NCBI RefSeq assembly: GCF_017916275.1
Contig: NZ_JAFMST010000013.1
Coordinates: 60,915-124,914 of the forward strand
DNA length: 64,000 bases
Direction: 5' to 3'
From: Rubellimicrobium arenae
GTDB taxonomy: Bacteria; Pseudomonadota; Alphaproteobacteria; Rhodobacterales; Rhodobacteraceae
The position numbers were made by a program, and so were the translations under genes. The notes below the pieces were generated by a model that worked only from the letters and a program-made list of their open reading frames with translations, ran no database searches and had not been told where the DNA came from. Below, piece after piece: positions 35,600 to 44,306 of this stretch (position 1 is its first letter; the number at the start of each line of letters is the position of its first letter).

Positions 35600-36173
35600 C
35601 TGGGAAGTTTCGGCGGCCGGATGTTCTCAGCCGTCTGGACAGTTCGCCCGACAAGGACAGCCCCGTCTCGCGATGGGACAGACGCCGGCGCGCGATCGTG
35701 GCGTGCGATCCGGTCCGGATGCGCGTCGGCGCGTCGTTCAGGCGGACATCCGGGAACAGGAATAGCATGAGCAGGTCGCGTCCTGTGCTCTTCACATTCA
35801 CCCGCCATTCCATGGAATCCGGATTCCTGGTCCCGAAGCTCAAGCCGACGTGCCAGCCGTCGTTGCCGGGTGCCTCGGCCGAGGGAAACCGGATCGGAAA
35901 CGTGCCCAAGCCCCCGGGCCTGATCCAAGTGCCTTATCCCACGAGCGCATCATAAGCCCGATGGAGGCAAGGCGTGTTGGCCGCTGCCGCGAAGGTCGGC
36001 GAGGACATGCAGGTCTCGGGCTCATCCGGCGGAAGCCCCATGGCGACTCAGAGTTCCTCTTGGCCCTCCTCTGCAAGGCAGGGGCTGAACGCGTCGTCGA
36101 GGCGGATGAAGCCTTCCTTGACGAAGTGCTCGACCTGAAACTCGCTCAAGCCCTCGGGTGCGATGTCCGGCAT
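35600..36173 (-). pseudogene. Decayed phytanoyl-CoA dioxygenase (PhyH)-like gene
   Basis: Read from ATG 36173, one frame gives a PhyH-type N-terminus (LSEFQVEHFVKEGFIRLDDAF, residues 9-29), then TGA at 36048-36050. The same frame resumes with MGLPPDEPETC and FAAAANTPCLHRAYDALVG, meets TAA near 35951, then continues with WIRPGGLGTFPIRFPSAEAPGNDGW, EWRVNVKSTGR and LLMLFLFPDVRLNDAPTRIRTGSH, all typical of these Fe(II)/2-oxoglutarate oxygenases. After about 35690 the match fades and the C-terminal half with the second iron histidine is absent. Two in-frame stops plus loss of the end mean it is dead. It lies downstream of, and on the same strand as, the enolase/CUT1 operon. Confidence 0.8.
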
Positions 36174-36441
36174 GTCATGTCTCCCTCTGGCCAACCCCGA
36201 AGCGAGGCCGGTCACGCTGATCCGGCGCGAATGCGCTGGCTGGCAGAGCCGGTCAGACCAGCGGGGGTGGATGCACATGAACATCATGGGCCCGAGGTAA
36301 CGGCCCTTCCAGGAGAGGCAAGTGGCGACTTCAGGCCATGCCTGGTCAGCGTCTCTGCCTCAGCCCACTTGGTCGGGCGACGCTGACAAACGAGGATGCG
36401 ACCTTGTGCAACGCGTGGCACGCGGGAAAGTCTCTGTCCGG
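36174..36441. other. Gap between the PhyH remnant and the ATPase gene
   Basis: 268 bases without a recognisable gene or clear terminator. Confidence 0.35.
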
Positions 36442-37530
36442 TCAGACGTACTCGCCCAAGGACAGGCGCGCCCCTGAATCGGGATCAAACAACGAGCAGG
36501 CGTCGGCCTGGAGAGCCAAGGAGACCGGGGTCCCGGCCTTCAGTCCGCTTCGGGGCGGCAGGCGAGCGATGACCGAGGCACTGCCGATGCGAACGGTCGC
36601 CATGTTGTCCGGACCGGTCGGCTCCATCACGTCGACCACGCCGCCGAGCCGGGCCTCCCCCGCACCCAAGGAAAGGTGCTCGGGACGGACGCCAAGCACC
36701 AGCCGACGTCCGTCGGCGTGAAGCGGCAACCCCGCGAGCCTGACCGGATCGGCGCCATCGGGCAGGAACATCGGCATGTCCCCCTGGACGACGACCCGGC
36801 CGTTCAGGAAGTTCATGGCGGGAGACCCGACGAAGGATGCCACGAAGATGTTGGCGGGCCGTTCATAGACGGTCTGGGGGTCGGCCAGTTGCTGGATCAC
36901 GCCGCCCTTCATCACTGCGACCCGAGTCGCGAGCGTCATGGCCTCGACCTGGTCATGCGTCACATAGACCGTGGTGGTTCCGAGCCGATCGTGGAGCCGG
37001 CGGATCTCTGTCCGCATCTCCACGCGGAGCTTGGCATCGAGATTCGAGAGAGGCTCGTCGAACAGGAAGAGGTCGGGGTCCCGCACGATGGCGCGTCCCA
37101 TGGCCACCCGCTGCCGCTGACCTCCGGAGAGCTGGGCCGGACGGCGATCCAGAAGGTGCGTGATCTGCAGAAGCTCCGCCGCGCGGGTCACCTTGTCGTG
37201 CCGCTGAGCGCCGTCGATCCCACGCATCTCGAGCCCGAACCCCAGATTCCGGCGCACATCCATGGTCGGATAGAGGGCGTAGCTCTGGAAGACCATGGCG
37301 ATATTGCGATCCTTGGGGTGGGCGCTCGTGACCCGCCGCCCGCCGATCAGCACCTCTCCCTCGGACGGAGCCTCAAGGCCCGCCACGATGGACAGCAGCG
37401 TGGACTTGCCGCACCCCGACGGCCCGAGCAGGACCAGAAAGCCCCCGTCCTCAAGGGTGAGGTCGAGGGGCGGGATGACTTCGAGGGCACCGAAGCGCTT
37501 CGAGATCCGATCGAGCCTGAGATCCGCCAT
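36442..37530 (-). CDS. CUT1 ABC transporter ATPase, MalK/UgpC-like
   Basis: A 362-residue ATPase. Walker [10 protein letters not shown] at 36-44, Q-loop [10 protein letters not shown], signature [14 protein letters not shown], Walker B FLFDEP, and VTHDQVEAM. The C-terminal OB-fold region contains [12 protein letters not shown], as in UgpC-type subunits. ATG at 37530 overlaps the permease stop by one base (TGATG). Last intact gene of the five-gene operon that starts with the enolase-superfamily gene at 41744. Confidence 0.93.
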   Translation of the reverse strand: MADLRLDRISKRFGALEVIPPLDLTLEDGGFLVLLGPSGCGKSTLLSIVAGLEAPSEGEVLIGGRRVTSAHPKDRNIAMVFQSYALYPTMDVRRNLGFGLEMRGIDGAQRHDKVTRAAELLQITHLLDRRPAQLSGGQRQRVAMGRAIVRDPDLFLFDEPLSNLDAKLRVEMRTEIRRLHDRLGTTTVYVTHDQVEAMTLATRVAVMKGGVIQQLADPQTVYERPANIFVASFVGSPAMNFLNGRVVVQGDMPMFLPDGADPVRLAGLPLHADGRRLVLGVRPEHLSLGAGEARLGGVVDVMEPTGPDNMATVRIGSASVIARLPPRSGLKAGTPVSLALQADACSLFDPDSGARLSLGEYV

Positions 37531-38378
37531 CAGCCTTTCACCGCTCCCGCTGCAATTCCGGTCACCATGGCCCGTTGGACAAGGGCGAAGAGCACGACCA
37601 CGGGCAGGATCGAGATGATGCCGCCCGCAGCCAGCATGCCCCAGGGCAGCTGGAACTCGCCCACCATCAGCTGAAGGCCCACCGGCCAGGTGCGCGAGCC
37701 TTGCGAGGTTGTCAGCATGAGAGCGAAGAGAAACTCGTTCCAGGCGCCGATCCCGACGAACACGGCTGTCGCGAGCAATCCGTTGCGCGCGATGGGCAGC
37801 ACGATCCGAACCATGGCACCGCCCCGCGTCGCCCCATCCACGCGGGCTGCGGCCTCGAGCTCGGGCGGAGCCGCGTCGAAGAAGCCCTTCAGCATCCAGA
37901 TGAAGAGCGGCAGCAGGAAGCTCGTGTAGGCGACCGCCAGGCCAGCCCGCGTATCGAGCAGTCCCAAGCCCCGCATGACGACGAACAGCGGGACGATCAT
38001 CAGGACGGCCGGGAACATGCGCACGACAAGGTAGCCCAGCATGAGGGCGCGGCGTCCTCGGAAGCGGGTGCGCGACACGGCGTAGGCCGCCGGTGTTCCG
38101 GCCAGGAGGCAGATCGCCACGGTCAGGGTGGTGACCACGAGGCTGTTGAGGACCAGGACCGGGTAGCCGGACTGGGTCCAGAGCTTGGCGTAGTTCTCCC
38201 AGGTCACGGAGGGCGGGATGTAATGGAGGACCGGACTGATGATGTCCGCCTCGTGCTTGATCGATGTCAGGAAGGTCCAGACGATCGGCGCGACGCAGAG
38301 CAGCGACAGCGTACCCATGACAAGATAGGCGGCAGCGTCCCACAGCCGGGTGGCAGGCGTGTTGAGGCGAAGCGACAT
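37530..38378 (-). CDS. CUT1 ABC transporter permease, MalG-like
   Basis: A 282-residue inner-membrane protein with six predicted helices (first at about 14-36). The EAA loop is at about residues 175-198 (EAAARVDGATRGGAMVRIVLPIARNG), followed by IGAWNEFLFALML, typical of MalG-type subunits. The start overlaps the stop of the MalF-like gene by one base, and its own stop overlaps the ATPase start by one base. Partner of the permease at 38378-39331. Confidence 0.92.
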   Translation of the reverse strand: MSLRLNTPATRLWDAAAYLVMGTLSLLCVAPIVWTFLTSIKHEADIISPVLHYIPPSVTWENYAKLWTQSGYPVLVLNSLVVTTLTVAICLLAGTPAAYAVSRTRFRGRRALMLGYLVVRMFPAVLMIVPLFVVMRGLGLLDTRAGLAVAYTSFLLPLFIWMLKGFFDAAPPELEAAARVDGATRGGAMVRIVLPIARNGLLATAVFVGIGAWNEFLFALMLTTSQGSRTWPVGLQLMVGEFQLPWGMLAAGGIISILPVVVLFALVQRAMVTGIAAGAVKG

Positions 38379-39331
38379 CAGTCCCGGTCCACTCGGAGAA
38401 GGGCGACATAGGCCCAGGCGAACACCATGAGGAGCGCGAACATCACGACCGAGAGCGCCCCCGCGTAGCCGAAGTCAAAGTCCTTGTAGGCCGTCTGGAA
38501 TGCATAAAGCGACAGGACCTGCGTTGACCGGCCCGGTCCTCCGTTGGTCAGCACCAGGAGAAGGTCGGGCGAGTTGACGAGGCCGATGACCCGAAGGATC
38601 ACGGCCGCCGCGATCACCGTCCGAAGCTGCGGCAGCGTGATGAGCCGCAGCTGCGCCAATGCCCCTGCGCCGTCGATCGCCGCAGCCTTGTAAAGATCCT
38701 CTGGAATGCCCTTGAGGCCGGCAAGCAGGAGCAGCGTGAAGAACGGGAAGCTGTGCCAGGCCTCCACGGCGATGGCCGCTCCCATGGCCGTGGACGGGTC
38801 GGCGAACCAAGCCTTGTAGCCGTCGATCAGATTCAACCGCATCAGGATGTCGTTCACCACCCCGAGGCGGGGGTCGAGCATCAGGGCCCACATATGGCCC
38901 GCGACGATGTTGGGCAGGAACATCGGAACCAGGATCAGGACGGCGAAGGCGCGCGTGCCCGGCAAGCCACGGTTCAGGGCCAGGGCCGCAGTGAGCCCGA
39001 GGAAAAGCTCGATGATGACCGACGCTGTCACCCAGACGGCGGTGTTCTTGAGCGAGGTCCAGAAGACGGGATCGGACACCATGTCCGCATAATGGCGCAG
39101 CCCCACCCAGTCGTTGCCAAGCTGGGGCCGGTTGAGCCGGAGTTCCTGCACGGACAGCAGGAACCCCGTCGCGGTCGGATAAAGCACCACCGCGGTGATC
39201 ACCAGGAGACTGGGGAACAGGAGAAGGAGGGCCCAGAACCGGCCTTCCGACATCTCCCCCAGCATCCGTGCCGGGCTGAACCGCCGCCATAAACCCGGAG
39301 GTTGATACGATGTGACCTGGCCCAGGCTCAC
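38378..39331 (-). CDS. CUT1 ABC transporter permease, MalF-like
   Basis: A 317-residue reading with six to seven hydrophobic segments, the first at LLLLFPSLLVITAVVLY. The coupling loop reads YKAAAIDGAGALAQLRLITLPQLR; VNSPDLLLVLTNGGPGRSTQVLSLYAFQ follows, a MalF-type signature. The start is uncertain: GTG at 39331 is given because it lies next to the end of the binding-protein gene (stop 39339-39341), but ATG at 39265 would also leave all membrane segments. Neither has a strong ribosome-binding site. Confidence 0.85.
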   Translation of the reverse strand: MSLGQVTSYQPPGLWRRFSPARMLGEMSEGRFWALLLLFPSLLVITAVVLYPTATGFLLSVQELRLNRPQLGNDWVGLRHYADMVSDPVFWTSLKNTAVWVTASVIIELFLGLTAALALNRGLPGTRAFAVLILVPMFLPNIVAGHMWALMLDPRLGVVNDILMRLNLIDGYKAWFADPSTAMGAAIAVEAWHSFPFFTLLLLAGLKGIPEDLYKAAAIDGAGALAQLRLITLPQLRTVIAAAVILRVIGLVNSPDLLLVLTNGGPGRSTQVLSLYAFQTAYKDFDFGYAGALSVVMFALLMVFAWAYVALLRVDRD

Positions 39332-39338
39332 AGGGGGC

Positions 39339-40589
39339 TCACCGCGAGGCGTCCTCGAGGCCTGCGACCATCTGGTCCACGGCACCCTCGGGGCTGGTCT
39401 GCCCGATCAGCACCTCCTGGAAGGCGGGCAGCACGACATTCTCGACCCAGGCGGGGTAGCCGACGAAGAGGGGATAGACCGACCCGAAGCCCAGCGTTTC
39501 GGCTGCCGGAGCATAGAGCGGGTCCTGGCTGATCCGCGGATCCTGGGCGACCGTCGTCGAGGCCGGGAAGTAGCCGGTCTCCTCCAGGAACGCGATCCCG
39601 GCGTCAGGCTCGCCCCAGAAGTTGATCCAGGACCATGCCGCATCCGCGTTCGCCTCGCTCGACATCGCATGATAGGCATAGCCCAGCCTTGCCACTCGGG
39701 CCGCCGGGCCAGCCGGCATGGCGAGAGTGCCGAACTGGACGCCTGGCTCGAGCCGGGATGCGATGTCGCGGAACGAACCAGTGTGGTGCCAGATCATCGC
39801 CGTCTGGCCGGTCTGGAAGCCCTCGATGACCTGCCGGAAGCCGTCGTTCGGGGCCGAGGCCGGAACCGCTCCGTCCTGGGTCAGAAGGCCGGCATACCAG
39901 CGGATCGCCTCGACGGCCTGGTCGCGGTCGATGGAAAGCGTGTCGCCCACCTGCACGGGCGCGCCGAAGGCCTCCATGACGTTGACGATGTAGTTCTGTC
40001 CGCCCGGCCCGCCGCGCAGGCCGAACCCGTAGCGGCCCTTGGATGGATCGGTCAGGGCGATGGCGGCCTGCCGCATCTCCTCGAGCGTGGTGGGCGGCGC
40101 GATCCCGGCTTCGTCGAACCAATCCTTGCGGTAGTACATCCAGTCGACGAAGGAGAAGGCGGGCACGCCATAGATCCGCCCCTCCGCATCCGTGATCCCG
40201 GCAAAGCGCGAGTCGTCGTAGTCGCCACGCCGTTCCCAGCCGTTGACCCGCTCCGTGATGTCCACGAGCGCGCCCATCGCGGCCATGTCGGTGAAACGCT
40301 CGGACGCGACCATGACGACATCTGGGCGGGCGTCCGCCATCACGGCCGAGGTCATCTTGGTCATGAACTCGGTATTGGGAATGGCTTCGGGCGTTACCGT
40401 GACGCCCGGCCGCGCTTCGGCAAAGAGGGCCATGACCCTATCGAGCCCGGCCACCTCGGTCTGGCTCGTGAACGTGTGCCAGTACGAGACCGAGCCGTCC
40501 TGAGCCAAGGCCCATCGAGGGATGAGCGACCCCAATCCTGCGAATGCCCCAAGCTGCAGCGCAGTCCGACGGTTCATGACCGGTCTCAT
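39339..40589 (-). CDS. CUT1 ABC transporter, sugar-binding periplasmic protein (Tat-like signal)
   Basis: A 416-residue family 1 solute-binding protein. The signal sequence has an RR motif (NRRTALQLGAFAGLGSLIPRWALAQ), which suggests Tat export. The family pattern follows: VSYWHTFTSQTEVAGLDRVMALFAE, VVMVASERFTDMAAMG, YRKDWFDEAGI, and AWSWINFWGEPDAG. ATG at 40589 has GGGAGG 7 bases upstream; an ATG at 40577 is an alternative. It lies 30 bases behind an enolase-superfamily gene, so the imported substrate is probably an acid sugar or its precursor. Confidence 0.92.
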   Translation of the reverse strand: MRPVMNRRTALQLGAFAGLGSLIPRWALAQDGSVSYWHTFTSQTEVAGLDRVMALFAEARPGVTVTPEAIPNTEFMTKMTSAVMADARPDVVMVASERFTDMAAMGALVDITERVNGWERRGDYDDSRFAGITDAEGRIYGVPAFSFVDWMYYRKDWFDEAGIAPPTTLEEMRQAAIALTDPSKGRYGFGLRGGPGGQNYIVNVMEAFGAPVQVGDTLSIDRDQAVEAIRWYAGLLTQDGAVPASAPNDGFRQVIEGFQTGQTAMIWHHTGSFRDIASRLEPGVQFGTLAMPAGPAARVARLGYAYHAMSSEANADAAWSWINFWGEPDAGIAFLEETGYFPASTTVAQDPRISQDPLYAPAAETLGFGSVYPLFVGYPAWVENVVLPAFQEVLIGQTSPEGAVDQMVAGLEDASR

Positions 40590-40619
40590 TCCGTGTCCTC
40601 CCTTGGCCCCTTCTGGGGC

Positions 40620-41744
40620 TCACCAGTGGTGTTGGTCCACCTTCAGCTTGGCGAGGGCCGTGGCATCCAGCCGCTCCTCGTCGATCTCGAATCCCAACCC
40701 GGGGCTGTCCGCCACGCGGAGCTGTCCGTCGGTGATGGCGAGCGGACCCAGATTGGGCAGGTTCCTGATCTGCTCTTCGTTGATCACAAGTTGCTCGTAG
40801 TAGTCGTTGTTCGCGATGGCCGCACAGAGCTGAGCGTTGGCCTCGCCCATCCCGTGGACCTGCGCCCGCATGCCAAAGCTGTCGGCCGTATGCGCGATCC
40901 GGAGCGATCCCGTGAACCCGCCTTTGTAGAAGCTCGAGATCCGGACCATGTCCAGCGCACCGGCCTCGATCCAGCTGGCCATGTTGAAATGGATGCCGTC
41001 CGAAGTCTCGGCGGCCAGGATCGGAATATCGAGCTTGTCGCAAAGCTTGGCATAGGAGCCGAGGTGGAACTCCCGCATCGGCTCCTCGTACCAGAGGAAT
41101 CCTTCGTCCTGCAGCGCGCGCCCGACGACCAGGGCGTCGACATAATCCCACCCCGCCGAGCCGTCGAACATGAGCTGGGCTTCGGGGCCCGTCCATCGAC
41201 GAAGCGCGCGCGAAAGTTCGATGTCGCGGCGGACGTCGCCCCAGGCGTGCAACTTGAAGGCGGTGAAGCCCGCGTCCATGCAAAGCTTGATGTGACGCTC
41301 ATAGTCGTCGAGCGTGGCCCAGGTCACGGTGGACGCGTAGGCGGGCACCACCGGGTCGTTGCCCCCCAGCATCTGCCAGATCGGCAACCCGGCGAGCTTG
41401 GATTTCAGGTCCCAGGACAGCTGGTCGAGAACCCCCATGAACCGCATCGGGATCTCCTCGACGCGGTCCACCTCCCAGAGGAGGTGCCAGAGCCGTTCCG
41501 TCCGGAGTGGGTCCGCGCCCACGAAATGGTGGAAACGGCGGCGGATCAGGTCGAACGCCTGTTCTCCGCGATCCAGGATGATCTCTCCTGTCAGGCCCGA
41601 GTCGGTCTCCATGCGGAGGGCGACGCGCCTCGGCTGGGCCAAGCCGGGCAACTCCCCATGGGAACCGGGGAGCCCGTCGCGCCACAGGAAGCGCGGCCCA
41701 GGGTCGACCTCGAACAGCCAAGCCGTGAATCCGATGATATTCAA
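40620..41744 (-). CDS. Enolase-superfamily (mandelate racemase/muconate lactonizing) enzyme, K-x-H type
   Basis: A 374-residue enzyme of the mandelate racemase/muconate lactonizing group, which abstract a proton alpha to a carboxylate; most sugar members are acid-sugar dehydratases. The first base pair of the barrel is K164-x-H166 (FKLHAWGD), metal ligands are Asp194 (LMFDGSAGWD), Glu220 (WYEEP) and Glu246 (AAETSDG), and H298 (QVHGMGE) is a candidate second acid/base. K-x-H instead of K-x-K points to an acid-sugar dehydratase-like subgroup, not muconate cycloisomerase. The start is a TTG at 41744 with AGAGGA upstream. Heads the operon with the CUT1 importer and carries a TGATTTATCA site directly upstream. 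Substrate unknown. Confidence 0.86.
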   Translation of the reverse strand: MNIIGFTAWLFEVDPGPRFLWRDGLPGSHGELPGLAQPRRVALRMETDSGLTGEIILDRGEQAFDLIRRRFHHFVGADPLRTERLWHLLWEVDRVEEIPMRFMGVLDQLSWDLKSKLAGLPIWQMLGGNDPVVPAYASTVTWATLDDYERHIKLCMDAGFTAFKLHAWGDVRRDIELSRALRRWTGPEAQLMFDGSAGWDYVDALVVGRALQDEGFLWYEEPMREFHLGSYAKLCDKLDIPILAAETSDGIHFNMASWIEAGALDMVRISSFYKGGFTGSLRIAHTADSFGMRAQVHGMGEANAQLCAAIANNDYYEQLVINEEQIRNLPNLGPLAITDGQLRVADSPGLGFEIDEERLDATALAKLKVDQHHW

Positions 41745-41754
41745 GAGGACGTCC

Positions 41755-41768
41755 TCTGATTTATCAGA
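41755..41768. promoter_or_regulatory. Operator candidate, TGATTTATCA palindrome (enolase/CUT1 operon)
   Basis: TCTGAT-TT-ATCAGA is a perfect 6+2+6 inverted repeat, 10 bases before the TTG start. Its core, TGATTTATCA (41757-41766), recurs at 43827-43836 before the second enolase gene. Probable site of the GntR protein encoded at 41861-42532. Confidence 0.75.
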
Positions 41769-41772
41769 TCCA

Positions 41773-41800
41773 AGCTTAAACGAGCTTTAGAGGCAGTCAA
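41773..41800 (-). promoter_or_regulatory. Promoter candidate of the enolase/CUT1 operon
   Basis: On the minus strand TTGACT (41795-41800) is followed 16 bases later by TAAGCT (41773-41778). Transcription would begin near 41766, inside the TGATTTATCA palindrome, so a bound repressor would block it. Confidence 0.5.
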
Positions 41801-41860
41801 GCTTAGCGTCGCTCGGTAGGCGACGTGTCGCGTTGGGTGGGGGATGTTGCGACGGCCTGT

Positions 41861-42532
41861 TCAGGCCAGCCCCAGATTGCGGCGAAGCGCATTCGCGAGG
41901 TGCTGCGTCATGGCGGCCTCGGCCATCTCCGGGTTCCGCGACCGTGCTGCAGTCAGGACGTTGAGGTGTTCGTTGATGGACAGCGCTGCGGTATGGAACG
42001 TCACGACCCCGTCCATGCGGACGATGCGGGCCAGAAGCTGAAGGCGCCGGTAGGACCCCTCCACGATGGGGTTTGCAAGCGATGCCACGACCGCGCCATG
42101 AAAGTCATCCTCCACCCTGGCCAGGGTCGGGGCGAGATCGGCCTCGGGTCCAGCCTGCCCATGCTCGCCGAGCCACGCGTTGTGCTGCGCGATGAGGGCT
42201 TCAATGATCTGGGGCTTGGCGGTCAGGGCGAACTGGCGGGCGCCCTGTCCCTCGATCATGGATCGGAACTGGTAAGTGTTCCGCGCGAGCTCGGTGCTGG
42301 GCCGCACGACCTCAATCCCGGACCGAGGATGGATCCTGAGGATGCCATCCGCCTCCAACAGCCGCAGGGCGTCCCGCAGCGGACCCACGCTCATGCCGGT
42401 CACTTCGCACAGCTCACCCTGGCTGACAAAGGACCCGAAAACGACCTTGCGACTGAAGAGCGCTTCAAGGATGCGGCCGTAAGCCACGTCGCTCAGACGC
42501 GGCGCAGGAGTCGGCGGAGTCATTCGGCCCAT
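41861..42532 (-). CDS. GntR-family regulator (FadR subfamily)
   Basis: A 223-residue regulator. The winged helix covers residues about 10-80 (GRILEALFSRKVVFGSFVSQGELCEVTGMS, GPLRDALRLLEADGILRIHPRSGIEV). The C-terminal all-helical FCD effector domain covers about 85-215 (RSMIEGQGARQFAL, EDDFHGAVVASLANP, INEHLNVLTAARSRNPEMAEAAM) and holds the Asp/His pattern used for metal-bound ligands in this subfamily. It lies between the two enolase genes and, with the TGATTTATCA sites before both, is the likely local repressor. The ligand would be an acid sugar or a breakdown product. Confidence 0.9.
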   Translation of the reverse strand: MGRMTPPTPAPRLSDVAYGRILEALFSRKVVFGSFVSQGELCEVTGMSVGPLRDALRLLEADGILRIHPRSGIEVVRPSTELARNTYQFRSMIEGQGARQFALTAKPQIIEALIAQHNAWLGEHGQAGPEADLAPTLARVEDDFHGAVVASLANPIVEGSYRRLQLLARIVRMDGVVTFHTAALSINEHLNVLTAARSRNPEMAEAAMTQHLANALRRNLGLA

Positions 42533-42607
42533 CTGCAGGCTCCCGTGTGGTTCCGGCCCGGTCGGCGGAGGCCGTGATCTATGGCCGAGTGGTCGGCTCC
42601 GGCCATC

Positions 42608-43804
42608 TCATATCCGCGCAGCCGTGTGCGAGTCCGACATCGGAGTGGGTGCCTGCCGATGCCGTTGAAGAACCGCACAAACGGGGCCGATAGCGAGCTC
42701 CTCGGTCTCAAGCACCTCAGGCGCCGACCAGGCTTCGCGCGCGGCGCTCGAGAGGGCGAAGCCGATTCCCGGTCGTCGTCCGACATGGGCATGGCCATCC
42801 CGGATCAGGATGGGCTCGTCGACCAGATGGTCATAGTTCTGGAAGGAATACTCCATCCATCTGACCTCGGGCAGCGCGCAGGCAGCATGGACCCCGGTCT
42901 CAAGGAACGTGTTTCCGAGCGACACCCCAACGCCCATGTCGGCCGCCAGCCATCCGATCCGCATGACCTCCGTGATGCGACCATGGACATTCAGAATGTC
43001 GGTGCCCCCGGCCTGGAGCAGTCGCCGCCGGCCCGAGATATCCAGATATTCGCCCGAGTTCACCTGAACCCATGGGACCATCGCCCGAAGCGCGCGAAGT
43101 CCGTCGAAGTCGTCCCGCAGGATCGGATCCTCCGCCCAAAGGATCGGAAAGCCGGAGTCCCGGAACAATGTGAGCCTTTGCGCCGCTTCCTCGACGGTCC
43201 AGGCTTCGTTCGCATCGATCATGACCTGCACGTCCGAACCCACAACCTGACGGAGCAGCTCGAGGCGGTGGAGGTCCCGATGGGGATCGCGATGGCCGAC
43301 CTTGATCTTGAAAGCGCGGAACCCGGCCGACGCGGCTTCGGCGAAGAACGTCATGAATTCGCTATCGGTCATGTGGAAGTCGAGTCCGCTCGCGTAGGCG
43401 GCGACGGTTGGCCGCGTGCCTCCGAGGTAAGTCGACAAGGGAAGCCCGGCCTGCTGGGCGGCAAGGTCCCACAACGCAATCTGCAGAGCCTCGCCGAAAC
43501 CATGGAACGCATCCCGCTGGTGACCTCCGCGCGGGCGCTCGATCCGGTGGATCAGGACCTGCGGATCCTGGCCGTCGAGACCGGGCCAGACATGACGTGA
43601 GAATGTCGCCTCCAGCACGGCCAGCGACGGATACGGGTCAAATAAGGTATGGCCAAAGCCCAGGCCCACGTGACCGGCCCGGTCCTCGATCTCAAGGGCT
43701 AGAGCATGGACCTGGTCGAACCGGACTTGGCTGTCGCCGATCACGCGATCCTGGCGAAATTGAAACCGGGTCAGGCGAAAGCCTTTGATCAGGTTGCCCT
43801 CCAC
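42608..43804 (-). CDS. Enolase-superfamily (mandelate racemase-like) enzyme, K-x-K type
   Basis: A 398-residue enzyme of the mandelate racemase group. Base motif K166-I-K168 (FKIKVGH), metal ligands Asp198 (MIDANEAW), Glu225 (WAEDP) and Glu252 (NSGEYLD). The capping domain occupies residues 1-130. The GTG at 43804 is chosen over ATG 43849: it has CGGAG upstream, and the longer frame would translate through the TGATTTATCA site. The motifs differ from the other enolase gene (K-x-H), so the two enzymes probably act on different compounds or stereoisomers. Possibly co-transcribed with the GntR gene 75 bases downstream. Dehydratase or epimerase activity on an acid sugar is the best guess. Confidence 0.84.
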   Translation of the reverse strand: MEGNLIKGFRLTRFQFRQDRVIGDSQVRFDQVHALALEIEDRAGHVGLGFGHTLFDPYPSLAVLEATFSRHVWPGLDGQDPQVLIHRIERPRGGHQRDAFHGFGEALQIALWDLAAQQAGLPLSTYLGGTRPTVAAYASGLDFHMTDSEFMTFFAEAASAGFRAFKIKVGHRDPHRDLHRLELLRQVVGSDVQVMIDANEAWTVEEAAQRLTLFRDSGFPILWAEDPILRDDFDGLRALRAMVPWVQVNSGEYLDISGRRRLLQAGGTDILNVHGRITEVMRIGWLAADMGVGVSLGNTFLETGVHAACALPEVRWMEYSFQNYDHLVDEPILIRDGHAHVGRRPGIGFALSSAAREAWSAPEVLETEELAIGPVCAVLQRHRQAPTPMSDSHTAARI

Positions 43805-43826
43805 GTGATGTCTTACTCCGCTCGTT

Positions 43827-43836
43827 TGATTTATCA
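43827..43836. promoter_or_regulatory. Operator candidate, second TGATTTATCA copy
   Basis: An exact copy of the 10-base near-palindrome found at 41757-41766, here 22 bases before the GTG start of the second enolase gene. Two copies at the two divergence points of one GntR locus support a local regulon. Confidence 0.7.
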
Positions 43837-44306
43837 GTTGCTGCCACATGGGAAGATGCGAAGCAAGCCTCCGGGCGGATGTAGGCCGGGTTTCGTACTT
43901 GCCGGATTTGTCGACTGGCAGCCCATGCGAGGGACTTCGCGCCTCTGAGATGTGCCTCGCTGATCGAGCGCGCAGATACAGCCGTTCGCTCCCTGCATCG
44001 CGGAAGCGAGAGGGTTGGAATGGTCAACCGAGGCATCCCAGATCGTGAGCCGATCCTGTGGCACTTGCCCTTATACGGCCTCGGTCGACGTCTGTTGGTT
44101 TGTCGTTCGACGGGTGCGCCCTCGTTCGCGAAAGGACGCTGCCCGACAGAATGTCACGACTGGCCCAGGGCCGCCATCGTGGACAGGTGAGAGCCGTTCA
44201 GGACCGTTCCACGATCCCAATACGTCCACATGGCTGCCGGTCGGCGCGACACCGATCCCTGGCCTCGCACAAGGCTCCTAGCGGGACGGGTCTGCCGCCC
44301 CTGCTG
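43837..44306. other. Intergenic region between the enolase and Dpp clusters
   Basis: About 470 bases without a recognisable gene. It separates two operons on the same strand. Confidence 0.4.
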
